A stretch of 64,000 bases of DNA from Glutamicibacter sp. JL.03c (lineage in GTDB: Bacteria; Actinomycetota; Actinomycetes; Actinomycetales; Micrococcaceae): NCBI RefSeq assembly GCF_025854375.1, contig NZ_CP107575.1:1550001-1614000 (forward strand), written 5' to 3'. The notes under the pieces were generated by a model. The model was not told the DNA's origin and did no database searches. It saw only the letters and a program-made list of their open reading frames with translations. Made by a program: the position numbers and the translations under genes. Position 1 is the stretch's first letter; the number at the start of each line of letters is the position of its first letter. This document shows positions 1 through 9,353 of the stretch, one piece after another.

Positions 1-1250
1 GCAATAGGATCTTGACTGGTTATAGCCACAATTCGCTGATCCTTGCCAGAGCAGGCCAGAAGGTCAGCCAAGGACAAGTGATTGCCCTGGCCGGAACAAC
101 AGGGAATTCCACCGGATGCCATGTTCACTTTGAAGTGATTGCCAACGGCCACTGGCAAGACCCGCGTCTTTATCTCGGCCGTGGCCCCGGGGACCTTGCG
201 TCGATATTCGTCCCTGACGCGCAATCCCCGGCTGCAAACTTCGCCCTGGCACCTCAGCAAGTAAAGCCATTGCCTGCAGCAGGAACGCGAACGTCAAGGA
301 CAACCGTGATGCCAGCGCCTGAACCCAAAGAACGGAAGGCGACGCAGAAGTCCGGCAAGAAGCAACAACCGGTGGGATCCAAAGCCGTGCCGCACAAGGT
401 CAAGCCACAGCAGATCAATAAGACCAAGGCCGACGCGCCGAGGACCGCTGAGCCACGCCGTGACACGACGATCAAGCATGCACAGAAGCCGCAACCGAGC
501 GATACAGCGCCAGCAACACCACCGCGTACAAGCTCACCGACGGCCGCGCCCTCGGCTACGCCAACGCCGACGCCTTCGGCTACGCCGACGCGGCACTCCC
601 AAGCACCAACCGGGAGGCCATCGCCGACGTCAAATGCTTCCGATCCAGCTATGCCACCGAACCCGACGGCGACGGCCAGCGCACCTCAGTCGCCGACAGC
701 CACCGTTTCAGCAAGCCCGGAACCTTCACAGGTATCAGAGCCGTCACCGACACCCAGTGCTCCGGCAAAGCCATCGGCTTCCTCTAAGGCCCCGAAACCC
801 GTTCCGAGCGCCCCTGAATCCAGCACGAGTGAAGAACCCAAGGACCAGGGGGCGGTCCCTGAACAACGGATTCCTGAGCCAGCTGCGCCAGCACCTGCTA
901 CACCGAAAATTCCCGCCAAAACAACGGGCAAGACGGCGCCATCGGCCGCCCCTGCCAAAGCCGTGAAGAAAGTTGCCGTCCAGCCCGGCCCTCGCCCAGC
1001 GCGGGCCAAAGCCGAACCCGTCCCGGCGCCGGTCAAGAGCAAAGCGGTTGAACCGGCCACAGCGGCACCGGCGAAAAAGCCAGCCGTGAGAACCGGCACG
1101 GCAAAAACCGCTACGCCGATGACGCCAGCCAAATCGGCACCGGTGGTGCAACCAGCGCAAGAGCCAGCCATCAAGAAGCCGAAGGTGCCGGCCTCAACCA
1201 AGCCGCCTGCCGCAACGGTGGAGCACGATGCACAACAGGAGAAGCCGTAG
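1..1250 (+). CDS. M23-family peptidase, C-terminal part (partial at window start)
   Basis: The reading frame is open from base 3, so the gene begins outside the window. The first ~55 visible residues are the end of an M23 (LytM-like) zinc endopeptidase domain: YSHNS, then the VSQGQVIALAG strand, then STGCHVHFEV, whose second His fits the HxH zinc/catalytic motif. About 350 residues of Pro, Ala, Ser, Thr and Lys-rich low-complexity sequence follow to the TAG stop. Such proteins cut or bind peptidoglycan outside the membrane; the tail could span or associate with the wall. The upstream HxxxD ligand and any signal peptide lie outside the window, so activity cannot be judged. Confidence 0.75.
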   Translation, partial: NRILTGYSHNSLILARAGQKVSQGQVIALAGTTGNSTGCHVHFEVIANGHWQDPRLYLGRGPGDLASIFVPDAQSPAANFALAPQQVKPLPAAGTRTSRTTVMPAPEPKERKATQKSGKKQQPVGSKAVPHKVKPQQINKTKADAPRTAEPRRDTTIKHAQKPQPSDTAPATPPRTSSPTAAPSATPTPTPSATPTRHSQAPTGRPSPTSNASDPAMPPNPTATASAPQSPTATVSASPEPSQVSEPSPTPSAPAKPSASSKAPKPVPSAPESSTSEEPKDQGAVPEQRIPEPAAPAPATPKIPAKTTGKTAPSAAPAKAVKKVAVQPGPRPARAKAEPVPAPVKSKAVEPATAAPAKKPAVRTGTAKTATPMTPAKSAPVVQPAQEPAIKKPKVPASTKPPAATVEHDAQQEKP

Positions 1251-1391
1251 GTTGTTCCCGTTGCCGGCCTGCGCACCGCGACGTGATATGGAGCTGGTTA
1301 GATCGTGCCGTGATTCTTGATATTCTTATAAGTCGAGTCCTGTGCGTTTTTGACGCGCACCACAAGACCTATCGAAAGAAGTGCCCGGCAC

Positions 1392-2948
1392 GTGTTCAAT
1401 TCACTTTCCGATCGCCTGACAGCAACCTTCAAGAACCTGCGCGGCAAGGGCCGCCTGACTGAAGCAGACATCGACGGTACCGTCCGCGAAATCCGCCGCG
1501 CCCTGCTCGACGCTGACGTTGCCGTCTCGGTGGTCCGCGCCTTCGTGGCCCAGGTGAAGGAACGCGCACTGGGTGCCGAGGTTTCCGAGGCGCTGAACCC
1601 GGGCCAGCAGGTCGTCAAGATCGTCAACGAGGAACTCGTTGGCATCCTCGGTGGCGAAACCCGCCGCCTGAACCTGGCCAAGAACCCTCCAACGGTGATC
1701 ATGCTCGCCGGTCTGCAGGGTGCCGGCAAGACCACCCTGGCCGGCAAGCTGGCCAAGCACCTGAAGTCCGAGGGCCACACCCCGATGCTGGTGGCCTGCG
1801 ACCTGCAGCGCCCCAATGCAGTCAAGCAGCTGCAGATCAACGGCGAACGCGCCGGCGTTCCGGTCTACGCACCGCACCCGGGCGTCTCCTCGGAGTTCGA
1901 CACCCCAACCGGCGACCCGGTCGCAGTAGCCCGCGACGGCATCGCCGAAGCCAAGTCCAAGCTGCATGATGTGGTCATCGTTGATACCGCCGGCCGTTTG
2001 GGTGTCGACACCGAAATGATGGCCCAGGCAGCGAACATCCGCGCCGCCATCAACCCGGACGAAGTCCTCTTCGTCATCGACGCGATGATCGGCCAGGACG
2101 CGGTGAACACCGCACAGGCTTTCCACGAAGGCGTTGACTTCACCGGCGTTGTGCTCTCCAAGCTTGATGGCGATGCCCGTGGTGGCGCCGCGCTGTCGGT
2201 GGCTTCGGTGACCGGCAAGCCGGTGATGTTCGCATCCACCGGCGAGAACCTGGATGACTTCGAGATCTTCCACCCGGATCGCATGGCTTCGCGCATCCTG
2301 GACATGGGCGACGTCATGACGCTCATCGAGCAGGCCGAGAAGAATTGGGACAAGGGCGAAGCCGAGCGCATGGCGAAGAAGTTCGCCGACCAGGAAGACT
2401 TCACCCTGGACGATTTCCTCGCCCAGATGGCCCAGATCAAGAAGATGGGCTCGATGAAGAAGCTGCTGGGCATGATGCCCGGTGCGCAGATCTCCCGCCA
2501 GCAGCTCGAGCAGTTCGACGAGCGCCAGATCGACCGTGTGGAAGCCATCGTCCGCTCGATGACCCCGCACGAACGCGTGGCACCGAAGATCATCAACGGC
2601 TCGCGCCGTGCACGTATCGCCAAGGGTTCCGGTGTTTCGGTTTCCGAGGTGAACCAGATGCTGGAGCGCTTCACCGAAGCGCAGAAGATGATGAAGAAGA
2701 TGGCTGCCGGAGGCGGCATCCCGGGCATGCCAGGTGCCGGCAAGGGCGCTGCCCGCAAGGCCAAGGGCAAGGGCAAGAAGCAGCAGAAGTACGGCAACCC
2801 GGCCAAGGCCGCGCAAGCCCAACTGGAAGCCCAGAACAAGAAGTCTTCGGCACCCAGCGGGGCATCCTTTGGCGCCGGCGCCAACCAGGACTTCGATCCA
2901 TCGAGCCTGAACCTTCCAGCCGGTTTCGAGAAGTACTTGGGCAAGTGA
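1392..2948 (+). CDS. ffh: signal recognition particle protein Ffh
   Basis: 518-aa SRP54 GTPase that binds 4.5S/SRP RNA and signal sequences and targets ribosomes to FtsY at the membrane. The GTG at 1392 is chosen because it gives the family start MFNSLSDRL; the frame is open further upstream but unlike Ffh. The four-helix N domain is followed by the G domain: P-loop GLQGAGKTT near residue 107, DTAGRL, and SKLDGDARGG. The C-terminal M domain is Met-rich (MAQIKKMGSMKKLLGMMPG) and ends in a Lys/Gly-rich tail. A strong terminator follows. In many actinobacteria ffh lies just ahead of rpsP; here about 19 kb separates them. Confidence 0.97.
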   Translation: MFNSLSDRLTATFKNLRGKGRLTEADIDGTVREIRRALLDADVAVSVVRAFVAQVKERALGAEVSEALNPGQQVVKIVNEELVGILGGETRRLNLAKNPPTVIMLAGLQGAGKTTLAGKLAKHLKSEGHTPMLVACDLQRPNAVKQLQINGERAGVPVYAPHPGVSSEFDTPTGDPVAVARDGIAEAKSKLHDVVIVDTAGRLGVDTEMMAQAANIRAAINPDEVLFVIDAMIGQDAVNTAQAFHEGVDFTGVVLSKLDGDARGGAALSVASVTGKPVMFASTGENLDDFEIFHPDRMASRILDMGDVMTLIEQAEKNWDKGEAERMAKKFADQEDFTLDDFLAQMAQIKKMGSMKKLLGMMPGAQISRQQLEQFDERQIDRVEAIVRSMTPHERVAPKIINGSRRARIAKGSGVSVSEVNQMLERFTEAQKMMKKMAAGGGIPGMPGAGKGAARKAKGKGKKQQKYGNPAKAAQAQLEAQNKKSSAPSGASFGAGANQDFDPSSLNLPAGFEKYLGK

Positions 2949-2974
2949 TAAGCCCACCAGCTGCATAGGACGAG

Positions 2975-3020
2975 AACGCGCCATGGGAACTGACATAGTG
3001 TTCCCATGGCGCGTTTTGTC
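2975..3020 (+). terminator. terminator of ffh
   Basis: Perfect 16-bp stem (2975-2990 with 3000-3015) and 9-nt loop, followed by TT-rich sequence, 27 bases after the ffh stop. Confidence 0.85.
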
Positions 3021-3089
3021 TGTGCGCCCTGGACCCAAACTATGATTGACAGTAGCCAGCTACTTCACCAGTGAAAGGAATCTGCCTTC

Positions 3090-4283
3090 GTGGATTCGTC
3101 TGAGTTCAACTACCTCAACCTAGAGTTCATCTTCATGGGCGACAAGCCAGACGCCGCAGAAGTTGTCCGCACGGCATTGGCTGATCGGCGCCTGCTGGGC
3201 TTCATCGGGGGAGCCGTCGAACGAGAGAGGTCCACCGAAGTCCTGGCCGAAGTGGCGACCGTCAGCGAAGCCCGGGATGCGGTGCTCTACCGCATTGATG
3301 CAAAGGGCAAGTTGCGTGAAGGATCCCGTGTCACCAAGCTGGTGCACGAGTTGAAGAACTCGACCGGTGCCAACTATGTGCTGGTGGACGGCGATGAGAT
3401 CGATGGCCCAACTCCGGACGACGAGATCCTCGGGGATCTCGGGGCAACCAACGAGCTGCTGCACGGAGCCACCCTGAAAGCCTCGGAACTGGTGCTGGCC
3501 GCCGGTTTTGACGACAACCAGATCACCGTCTGGGACACCGAATCCGGGTTGATGGCCATGCCAACCCAACCGGTCTTCTCCCCGGGGATTTCCCGCTCCA
3601 GCCGTCCCTTCCTGTCGCTGACCCGCACGGGCAACGTCATCATGGCAATTGTTGAGGCCAAGCGCTCGCGCGGCGATCTCTTCGGCCCGGCGCTGAGCAT
3701 GGTGCTGGATCTGGAACGCCAGGCCATTGTGGAACCGGATGCCGACTCTCCTGCGGCTTCGCGCCTCAAGGAACTGGACGGGCTGCTGCTGGGCATCGGC
3801 GAGGAAACGGTTGAACTGCTGGACGCCCTGGTCTCTGACCCGAAGGCCCGCGACGAAGCCTTGGCCCTGATGCATGGACCGGTTGACCTGGCCGGCATGA
3901 AACGATTTGTCGCATTGCTGGGCTTCGACCCTCGCAGCGTCGACTACCTCACCGGCCGTCCCATCCCGGAGGACCGCCGGGTTATTTCCACCGGTGGCCC
4001 CTTCAGAAGCCTGCGCGCGGCCCTGAACGAACAGGAGCGCGAAGCCACCGGACTGAAGCGAGTGCTCTTCCGTGCCGGATGGAACCCGCAGGCGCTGATC
4101 GGTTCCGGCGCGCTGGTGCTGGCCTCGGGTGTCGGCGTGCATGCGCTGCTGGCCAAGAGCCAGAAGTTCGCGTGGCTGCCAAAGCCCGCGCGCCAGCTGC
4201 TGATGTTCGCCTGGTACGCCGACGGTGCGTTCTATCTGGGCAAGGGCCTTATCGATGCGGCCAGAGCCAAACGCGATTTCTAG
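3090..4283 (+). CDS. conserved hypothetical protein, 397 aa
   Basis: I do not recognise the family. A GTG start follows GAAAGGA with 10-nt spacing. The protein is acidic and mostly soluble-looking, with no signal peptide. Near the C-terminus there is one hydrophobic Gly/Ala/Leu stretch (ALIGSGALVLASGVGVHALL) that could be a single membrane segment, followed by a basic end. Codon use resembles the neighbouring housekeeping genes and the length is well preserved, so it is very likely a real gene. It is transcribed alone: the ffh terminator precedes it and a bidirectional terminator follows. Confidence 0.7.
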   Translation: MDSSEFNYLNLEFIFMGDKPDAAEVVRTALADRRLLGFIGGAVERERSTEVLAEVATVSEARDAVLYRIDAKGKLREGSRVTKLVHELKNSTGANYVLVDGDEIDGPTPDDEILGDLGATNELLHGATLKASELVLAAGFDDNQITVWDTESGLMAMPTQPVFSPGISRSSRPFLSLTRTGNVIMAIVEAKRSRGDLFGPALSMVLDLERQAIVEPDADSPAASRLKELDGLLLGIGEETVELLDALVSDPKARDEALALMHGPVDLAGMKRFVALLGFDPRSVDYLTGRPIPEDRRVISTGGPFRSLRAALNEQEREATGLKRVLFRAGWNPQALIGSGALVLASGVGVHALLAKSQKFAWLPKPARQLLMFAWYADGAFYLGKGLIDAARAKRDF

Positions 4284-4304
4284 GGCCTGATCACTGGAAC
4301 GACA

Positions 4305-4349
4305 ACAGCGCGGGTGCGCGGCAAGCTGAGTGCTGCGCACCCGCGCTGT
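4305..4349. terminator. bidirectional terminator
   Basis: Perfect 15-bp inverted repeat (4305-4319 with 4335-4349) between two convergent genes ending at 4283 (+) and 4374 (-). Confidence 0.8.
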
Positions 4350-4373
4350 GCTTCGTGGTCGCGACCCTGGCCG

Positions 4374-6086
4374 CTAGCCGCGATTCTTCAGTGCAGGGAA
4401 ATCGGTATCCCGGAATTCCTTGGGCGGAACCTTGCCGGCGGCATGCTGTTCTTCCTCGGCCAGGCGCAATTCCACCCGGCGGATCTTTCCGGAGATCGTC
4501 TTGGGCAGATCCGAGAATTCCAGTCGGCGAATGCGTTTGTAGGGAGCCAGATGCTCGCGGCAGAACCCCAGGATCTCTTCTGCGGTGTCCGCGCTCGGAG
4601 CGTAACCGGCAGCCAGGATGACAAAAGCCTTGGGCACCGAAAGCTTGAGTGGATCCGGGGAGGGGACAACAGCGACTTCGGCCACCGCTGGATGCTCCAG
4701 GACCACCGATTCAAGCTCGAACGGACTGAGCTTGTAGTCGCTGGATTTGAAGACATCGTCCGCCCTGCCGATGTAGGTCAGGATCCCTTCCTCGTCGCGT
4801 TCGGCGATATCCCCGGTGTGATAGAGCCCGTCACGCAGTGCCTCGTCGGTCTTCGCCTGGTCATCGAAGTAGCCCTTCATCAAACCCACCGGCCGCGGAT
4901 CGATGCGCAGGCAGATTTCTCCCACTTCGGCTGCTTGGCCGGTGGTGGGGTTGCGCAGTTCAATATCGTAGCCGGGCATCGGGCGGCCCATGGCGCCTAC
5001 CTTGACCGTTTCGCCGGGGGAATTGGCAATTTGGACCGTGGTTTCCGTTTGGCCATAGCCGTCACGGATCACCTGGCCCCACGCGGAGCGCACCTGGTCA
5101 ATGACCTCGGCGTTCAACGGCTCGCCGGCGGATACCAGTTTGCGTGGCGGGGTTTGCAGCGTGGCCAGGTCCGCCTGGATCAGGTAGCGCCAGACCGTGG
5201 GAGGCGCGCAGAAGCTGGTGACGTTCTCCTTGGCCATCTGCTCCATCAGCGCCAGAGGATCGAAGCGATCATAGTTGAAGACGAAGACGGTGGCTTCTGC
5301 GATCCACGGCCCGAAGAAGTTGGACCATGCGTGCTTGCCCCAGCCGGGGGAGGCAACGTTCAAATGCACGTCGCCCGGCTCGACACCGATCCAGAACATG
5401 GTCGCCAGATGGCCCACCGGGTAGGAGGTGTGGGTGTGCTGCACGAGTTTCGGCTGGGAGGTGGTTCCGGAGGTGAAGTACAGCAGGAGGTTCTCATCAG
5501 CGCGGGTCGGCGTCTCCAAGGCGAACTCGGCCGGCACCTGCCGGGAGTCGTCAAAGTGCAAGGTTCCAGGGTGGCGGGCGCCGCCGACCTGGACGACAGC
5601 GTAGCTGCCGGGAACGCCTGCGAGCTTCTCCAGGTGATCATGGCTGGTGATCACCCACGTGGCCTCGCCCCGCTCGATGCGATCGGCGAGATCCTCGCTG
5701 GTGACCTGCGTGGTCGTTGGAATGATGACCGCTCCGAGTTTCATGCCAGCGAGCATTGTTTCCCATAGGGCCACCTCGTTGCCGAGCATCACGATGATCG
5801 CATCCCCGCGTTGCAGGCCCTCGTCGGAGAGCCAGCGGGCCACCTGGGTGGAACGCGTGGAGAGCTCGGACCAGCTGTAGCGGGCAGACGTTCCGTCCGG
5901 TTCGGTAAGAATCAAGGCTGGCTCATCGGCCCGCTGCGGATCCCTCGCGACGGCATCGAACCAGTCGTAGGCGAAGTTGAAGTCGGTGAATTCTGGCCAC
6001 GTGAACTCGTGTCGAGCGCTTTGGTAGTCATCGCGCGCGGCCAAAAGCAGGTCGCGGGCGGCTCGGAACTTCTCGGTATTGCTCAT
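4374..6086 (-). CDS. AMP-forming acyl-CoA synthetase (paralogue 1)
   Basis: 570-aa ANL-superfamily enzyme that activates a carboxylic acid through an acyl-AMP and transfers it to CoA. Visible motifs: P-loop-like YFTSGTTSQPK, DGYGQTETT, HTGDIAERDEEG, and near the C-terminus the PKTISGKIRR hinge region with the catalytic Lys. The ATG at 6086 is chosen because AAAGGA lies 6-7 bases upstream; longer in-frame starts have no such site. It is closely similar along its whole length to the synthetase at 10975-12681, and the two flank the IclR/HMGL/CoA-transferase/permease genes. It is divergent from the iclR-type gene. The chain length of its substrate cannot be told from sequence. Confidence 0.88.
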   Translation of the reverse strand: MSNTEKFRAARDLLLAARDDYQSARHEFTWPEFTDFNFAYDWFDAVARDPQRADEPALILTEPDGTSARYSWSELSTRSTQVARWLSDEGLQRGDAIIVMLGNEVALWETMLAGMKLGAVIIPTTTQVTSEDLADRIERGEATWVITSHDHLEKLAGVPGSYAVVQVGGARHPGTLHFDDSRQVPAEFALETPTRADENLLLYFTSGTTSQPKLVQHTHTSYPVGHLATMFWIGVEPGDVHLNVASPGWGKHAWSNFFGPWIAEATVFVFNYDRFDPLALMEQMAKENVTSFCAPPTVWRYLIQADLATLQTPPRKLVSAGEPLNAEVIDQVRSAWGQVIRDGYGQTETTVQIANSPGETVKVGAMGRPMPGYDIELRNPTTGQAAEVGEICLRIDPRPVGLMKGYFDDQAKTDEALRDGLYHTGDIAERDEEGILTYIGRADDVFKSSDYKLSPFELESVVLEHPAVAEVAVVPSPDPLKLSVPKAFVILAAGYAPSADTAEEILGFCREHLAPYKRIRRLEFSDLPKTISGKIRRVELRLAEEEQHAAGKVPPKEFRDTDFPALKNRG

Positions 6087-6175
6087 CGCAGTCCTTTGCA
6101 TTTCGGGCGGCAATGCCCGCAGCTATCATCCTTCGTTACCTTTCAATATACGGGAGTGACCAGTTTGGACGAATT

Positions 6176-6209
6176 GTTGCGCCATCATGCGTAGTCGTGT
6201 TGGCGCAAC
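6176..6209. promoter_or_regulatory. candidate IclR-type operator
   Basis: Perfect 9-bp inverted repeat GTTGCGCCA / TGGCGCAAC with a 16-bp spacer, in the divergent region between the synthetase (start 6086) and the IclR-type gene (start 6317). Position and symmetry suggest an operator; the binding protein is inferred. Confidence 0.45.
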
Positions 6210-6316
6210 GCGCAATTTTGTCCACTGAATCATGATTTAAGCGAGCAATGTGGCCTCCGTGCAGGAGCTGAAGAGCAATTGGACGGTAACCGCTTGGATG
6301 GTCTAGCGTCTGAAAT

Positions 6317-7117
6317 ATGCCAAAGGAACAAGTCCCCGCCAAGAAACAGAACCCGCTTCTTGTGCTGGGAAAAATCAGTGCGATTCTTGATTCCTTTTCC
6401 CTGCGGCATCCCGTGCTCACCCTGGCTGATTTGCGTGAAGCCACGTCCATGCCGGCCTCCACGGTCCAGCGCCTGGTGGCGAACCTCGTGGAACAAGGAT
6501 TCCTGGATCGTGAGGGCGATGGGTATCGAATCGGCATGAAAATGGCGTACTGGGCCGCCCCGGCCACCCGCGGCAAGGAAGTCCTCGATGTCATCAGCCC
6601 GCTCTTGGCCGAGCTGCGCGATACGACCGGCGAGACGGCGTGCCTTTTCCGGGCCGAAGCCGTGTATCGAGTTTGCGTGGGCATTGCCGAAACTCGCCAT
6701 GTCTTGCGTCGCGAGATGCATTTGGGAGAGTTGGCGCCGCTGCATGCTGGTTCCGCTGGCCGGGTCCTCTTGGCCTGGAAGCCGGAGCTGATGCAGCGCC
6801 TGGTGGAGGGGTCCTTGGAATCGCTGACCTCATCGACCATTACCGGTCTGGATGATTTGCAGGCGGCCGTGGAAGCTACCCGCGCCGACGGCTTTGCGAT
6901 CACCACCGGAGAACGCGAAAACGGCGCCTCGGGACTCTCGGCCCCGGTCTTCGACTCGGCGGCCCGGCTGGTGGCCGCAGTGACTATCAGCGGCCCGACA
7001 ATGCGCATGCCGCAAGCGGTCTGCGAAAGCTGGGTGGAACCGCTGCTGGAAACCGCCGAGCGCATGACCCGGCTGATCGGCGGCCGATTCCCCGGCGAGA
7101 CCCACCGCCCGGCCTAG
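6317..7117 (+). CDS. IclR-family transcriptional regulator
   Basis: 266 aa. The N-terminal winged helix-turn-helix (LTLADLREATSMPASTVQRLVANLVEQG) is followed by the IclR effector domain, with the family pattern HAGSAGRVLLA near the middle and ADGFAITTGERENGASGLSAPVFD toward the end. IclR proteins sense small organic acids and usually control a neighbouring catabolic operon. This one is divergent from the acyl-CoA synthetase and convergent with the HMG-CoA-lyase-like gene, with which it overlaps by 4 bp at the stop codons. No strong ribosome-binding site is visible before the ATG. Confidence 0.93.
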   Translation: MPKEQVPAKKQNPLLVLGKISAILDSFSLRHPVLTLADLREATSMPASTVQRLVANLVEQGFLDREGDGYRIGMKMAYWAAPATRGKEVLDVISPLLAELRDTTGETACLFRAEAVYRVCVGIAETRHVLRREMHLGELAPLHAGSAGRVLLAWKPELMQRLVEGSLESLTSSTITGLDDLQAAVEATRADGFAITTGERENGASGLSAPVFDSAARLVAAVTISGPTMRMPQAVCESWVEPLLETAERMTRLIGGRFPGETHRPA

Positions 7118-8070
7118 CCAGCGGCGGATGGCTCCGTGTTCGCGGGGATGACCCACTCGAACGCCGTGGCCTTGGACCGCGCTCCCTGGGCGGACTTCGA
7201 GCGATTCGGCTCGCCCAACTGTGCCAGGAGCCTTTCGGAGAGCTGGACCAGTTCGCCGAAGTGTTCAGGAGTCAGCCAGCCGGGCCGGGTCGCAAAGAGG
7301 ATGTCCTCGCTGGAAGTGTTGCCGCTGGCTCCCGGCGCGAAGGGGCAGCCGCCCAAGCCGCCCAAGGCTCCATCAACCACTTCGGCACCGGAGGCAATCG
7401 CAGCCAGCGTATTGGCCACGCCCAACCCCCAGGTGTCGTGGCCGTGGAAGACGATGCGCCGTTGCGGCGAATTCTCCCGGACATTGGCGATCAGCGAAGC
7501 CACCTGGGCAGGAACCGCCTGGCCCAGGGTGTCGCAGATGACGATGTCGCAGGTTCCTTCTGCGCGCGGATCATTGGCGATCTGAAGGACCTTCGACTCC
7601 GGGACCTGGCCGTCGAAAGGGCAGGTGAAGGAGGTCGCCAAGCAAAGCTGGATCTTCCCGTTGACCGCCTGGGCGTAGCGGACCGCTTCGGGCAGGGCCG
7701 CCAGGCTTTCCTCGGTGGTTCGCGAGATATTGGCCTGGTTATGCGCGTCGGAGACCGAGAGGCAGTACTGGAAATTGGTGATGCCCGCCTTCGCGGCTTT
7801 GGCCACATGCCCCGGGGTCGCCACCCAGATCCAGCAGTGCGCCAGTTCCTGCGGGGTTAGTGCCTCGGCGACCTCAAGGGTGTTGGCCATCGGCGGCACC
7901 AGGTCGGCGCGGGCCATGGAACCGAGCTCGATTTCCCCGACCCCCAGGCGCAACAGTTCCCGGACGGTCGCGATTTTCACTTCGGTGCTCAAGAGCTTTC
8001 CGGTCAGCTGCAGCCCGTCGCGCAGAGTGACATCGCGCAGGGTGGCTGCTGGTGTGAAGTTGTAGTTCAT
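7114..8070 (-). CDS. hydroxymethylglutaryl-CoA lyase-like DRE-TIM enzyme
   Basis: 318-aa HMGL-like TIM-barrel protein. The metal/catalytic motif TLRDVTLRDGLQ is at the N-terminus, HGHDTWGLGVAN carries the HxH metal ligands, and the lyase signature GLGGCPFAPGASGN includes the catalytic Cys. Known members cleave 3-hydroxy-3-methylglutaryl-CoA to acetoacetate and acetyl-CoA; relatives cut other 3-hydroxy-3-methylacyl-CoAs. Its ATG overlaps the TGA of the CoA-transferase gene (ATGA), so the two are translationally coupled and probably act on one pathway: CoA transfer, then cleavage. The exact substrate is not determined. Confidence 0.88.
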   Translation of the reverse strand: MNYNFTPAATLRDVTLRDGLQLTGKLLSTEVKIATVRELLRLGVGEIELGSMARADLVPPMANTLEVAEALTPQELAHCWIWVATPGHVAKAAKAGITNFQYCLSVSDAHNQANISRTTEESLAALPEAVRYAQAVNGKIQLCLATSFTCPFDGQVPESKVLQIANDPRAEGTCDIVICDTLGQAVPAQVASLIANVRENSPQRRIVFHGHDTWGLGVANTLAAIASGAEVVDGALGGLGGCPFAPGASGNTSSEDILFATRPGWLTPEHFGELVQLSERLLAQLGEPNRSKSAQGARSKATAFEWVIPANTEPSAAG

Positions 8071-9326
8071 GCTTGGCTCGTTTCGCTGCTGGTGGCGTTC
8101 ATGATTTCTTCCGGGCTGTAGCCCAGGAGCGTGCCCAGGACGTCATTGGTGTGCTCGCCGAGGTCCGGGCCGAGGTTCCGGATCGGCAGGGAGGCTGGGC
8201 CCATGACCGGGACGATGCCGGGGAATCCGACCCCGGGGAGCACCTCCTCCCCGGTGGAGACGTCGAAGTCCTGGATCATCTTGCGGGCCAGGTACTGCGG
8301 CTCGTTGACGATGTCCTCGGCCGTATAGATGGGGCCGGCCGGCACCCCGGCGGCATCCAGCACTTCCAAGGCATTCGTGGAGTCCAGGGTGCCGCTCCAG
8401 GCACTGATCGCCTGGTCGAGCATTTCGCGCTGTTCCCATCGCTGGGCATTGGATTGCAAGTTCTCGTCGCGGGCCAAATCGGGGCGGCCGATGGCTTCCA
8501 TGTACCTGCGGTAGATCCCATCGCCATTGCCGGCCACCACGATGCTCGCCCCGTCGGCGCACAGATACGCGTTGGACGGGGCGATGCCTTCCATCCGTCC
8601 TCCGGTGCGGGTCCGGGATTCGCCGTAGGCGCCCTGGTCGGGGATCAGCGATTCCATCATGGAGAACATCGCCTCGTGCAAGGCGACGTCGATGATCCGG
8701 TGATCCAATGGCAGGGGTTCACCACCTGAGCTCTTGCGGTCGCGCTCGAACAGGGCCATCACGGCGCCGAACGCGGCGTAGAGCCCGGCGATGGAGTCGC
8801 CGATGGAGACGCCCACGCGGACCGGGGCGCGGTCAGGGTCTCCGACCAGGTTGCGGAACCCGCTGAAGGCTTCGGCCACGGCGGCGAATCCCGGACGCTC
8901 GGATAACGGGCCGGTTTGGCCGAAGGCCGAGATCCGGGTGATCACCAGGTCCGGGTTCGCCGCGCTGAGCTCTTCTGGCCCGAGCCCCCATTTCTCCAGG
9001 GTTCCGGGCCGGAAGTTTTCCAGCAGCACGTCGCATTCGCGCACCAGGTCCAGGACCGCGGCCCGACCGGCGTCGCTGCGCAGGTCCAGCACCACGGACT
9101 TCTTGTTCCGGTTGATCGTGCGATAGAGCATGGAGACGCTGCCCTTTTTCAAGCGCCAGTTGCGCAATTCGTCGCCGGTATCGGGGCGTTCGACCTTGAT
9201 GACTTCGGCTCCGAAGTCGGCCAGCAGGCGTCCGGCGGTGGGCGCCGCGATGTAGTTGCCCAATTCCAGGACGCGGATGCCGTCCAGCGGGGCGATGGCC
9301 TTGGCGGCGGGATCTCGGTGGCTCAT
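8067..9326 (-). CDS. CaiB/BaiF (family III) CoA-transferase
   Basis: 419 aa, usual length for family III. Family signatures are present: LDGIRVLELGNYIAAPTAGR at the start, LADFGAEVIKVERPDTGD, NRNKKSVVLDLRSDAGR, ENFRPGTLEKWGLG, and the GDSIAGLYAAFG segment in which the catalytic Asp lies. These enzymes move CoA between carboxylic acids through an aspartyl-CoA intermediate. It is the middle gene of a minus-strand operon (permease, transferase, lyase) and overlaps the lyase by 4 bp. An imported acid is therefore probably converted to its CoA thioester before lyase cleavage. Confidence 0.92.
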   Translation of the reverse strand: MSHRDPAAKAIAPLDGIRVLELGNYIAAPTAGRLLADFGAEVIKVERPDTGDELRNWRLKKGSVSMLYRTINRNKKSVVLDLRSDAGRAAVLDLVRECDVLLENFRPGTLEKWGLGPEELSAANPDLVITRISAFGQTGPLSERPGFAAVAEAFSGFRNLVGDPDRAPVRVGVSIGDSIAGLYAAFGAVMALFERDRKSSGGEPLPLDHRIIDVALHEAMFSMMESLIPDQGAYGESRTRTGGRMEGIAPSNAYLCADGASIVVAGNGDGIYRRYMEAIGRPDLARDENLQSNAQRWEQREMLDQAISAWSGTLDSTNALEVLDAAGVPAGPIYTAEDIVNEPQYLARKMIQDFDVSTGEEVLPGVGFPGIVPVMGPASLPIRNLGPDLGEHTNDVLGTLLGYSPEEIMNATSSETSQA

Positions 9327-9353
9327 TGGTAGCTCCTTGTCAGGTGGCTGGAA

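Noticed and set aside
541..787. Alternative frame inside the M23 tail that reads like a normal protein with two Cys, ending at TAA 785
   Set aside because: It has no start or domain of its own and is the frame-shifted reading of the Pro/Ala/Thr repeats; the main frame runs unbroken from the catalytic domain.
1401..3038. 545-codon frame opposite ffh
   Set aside because: Shadow of ffh in high-GC codons; ffh is certain on the other strand.
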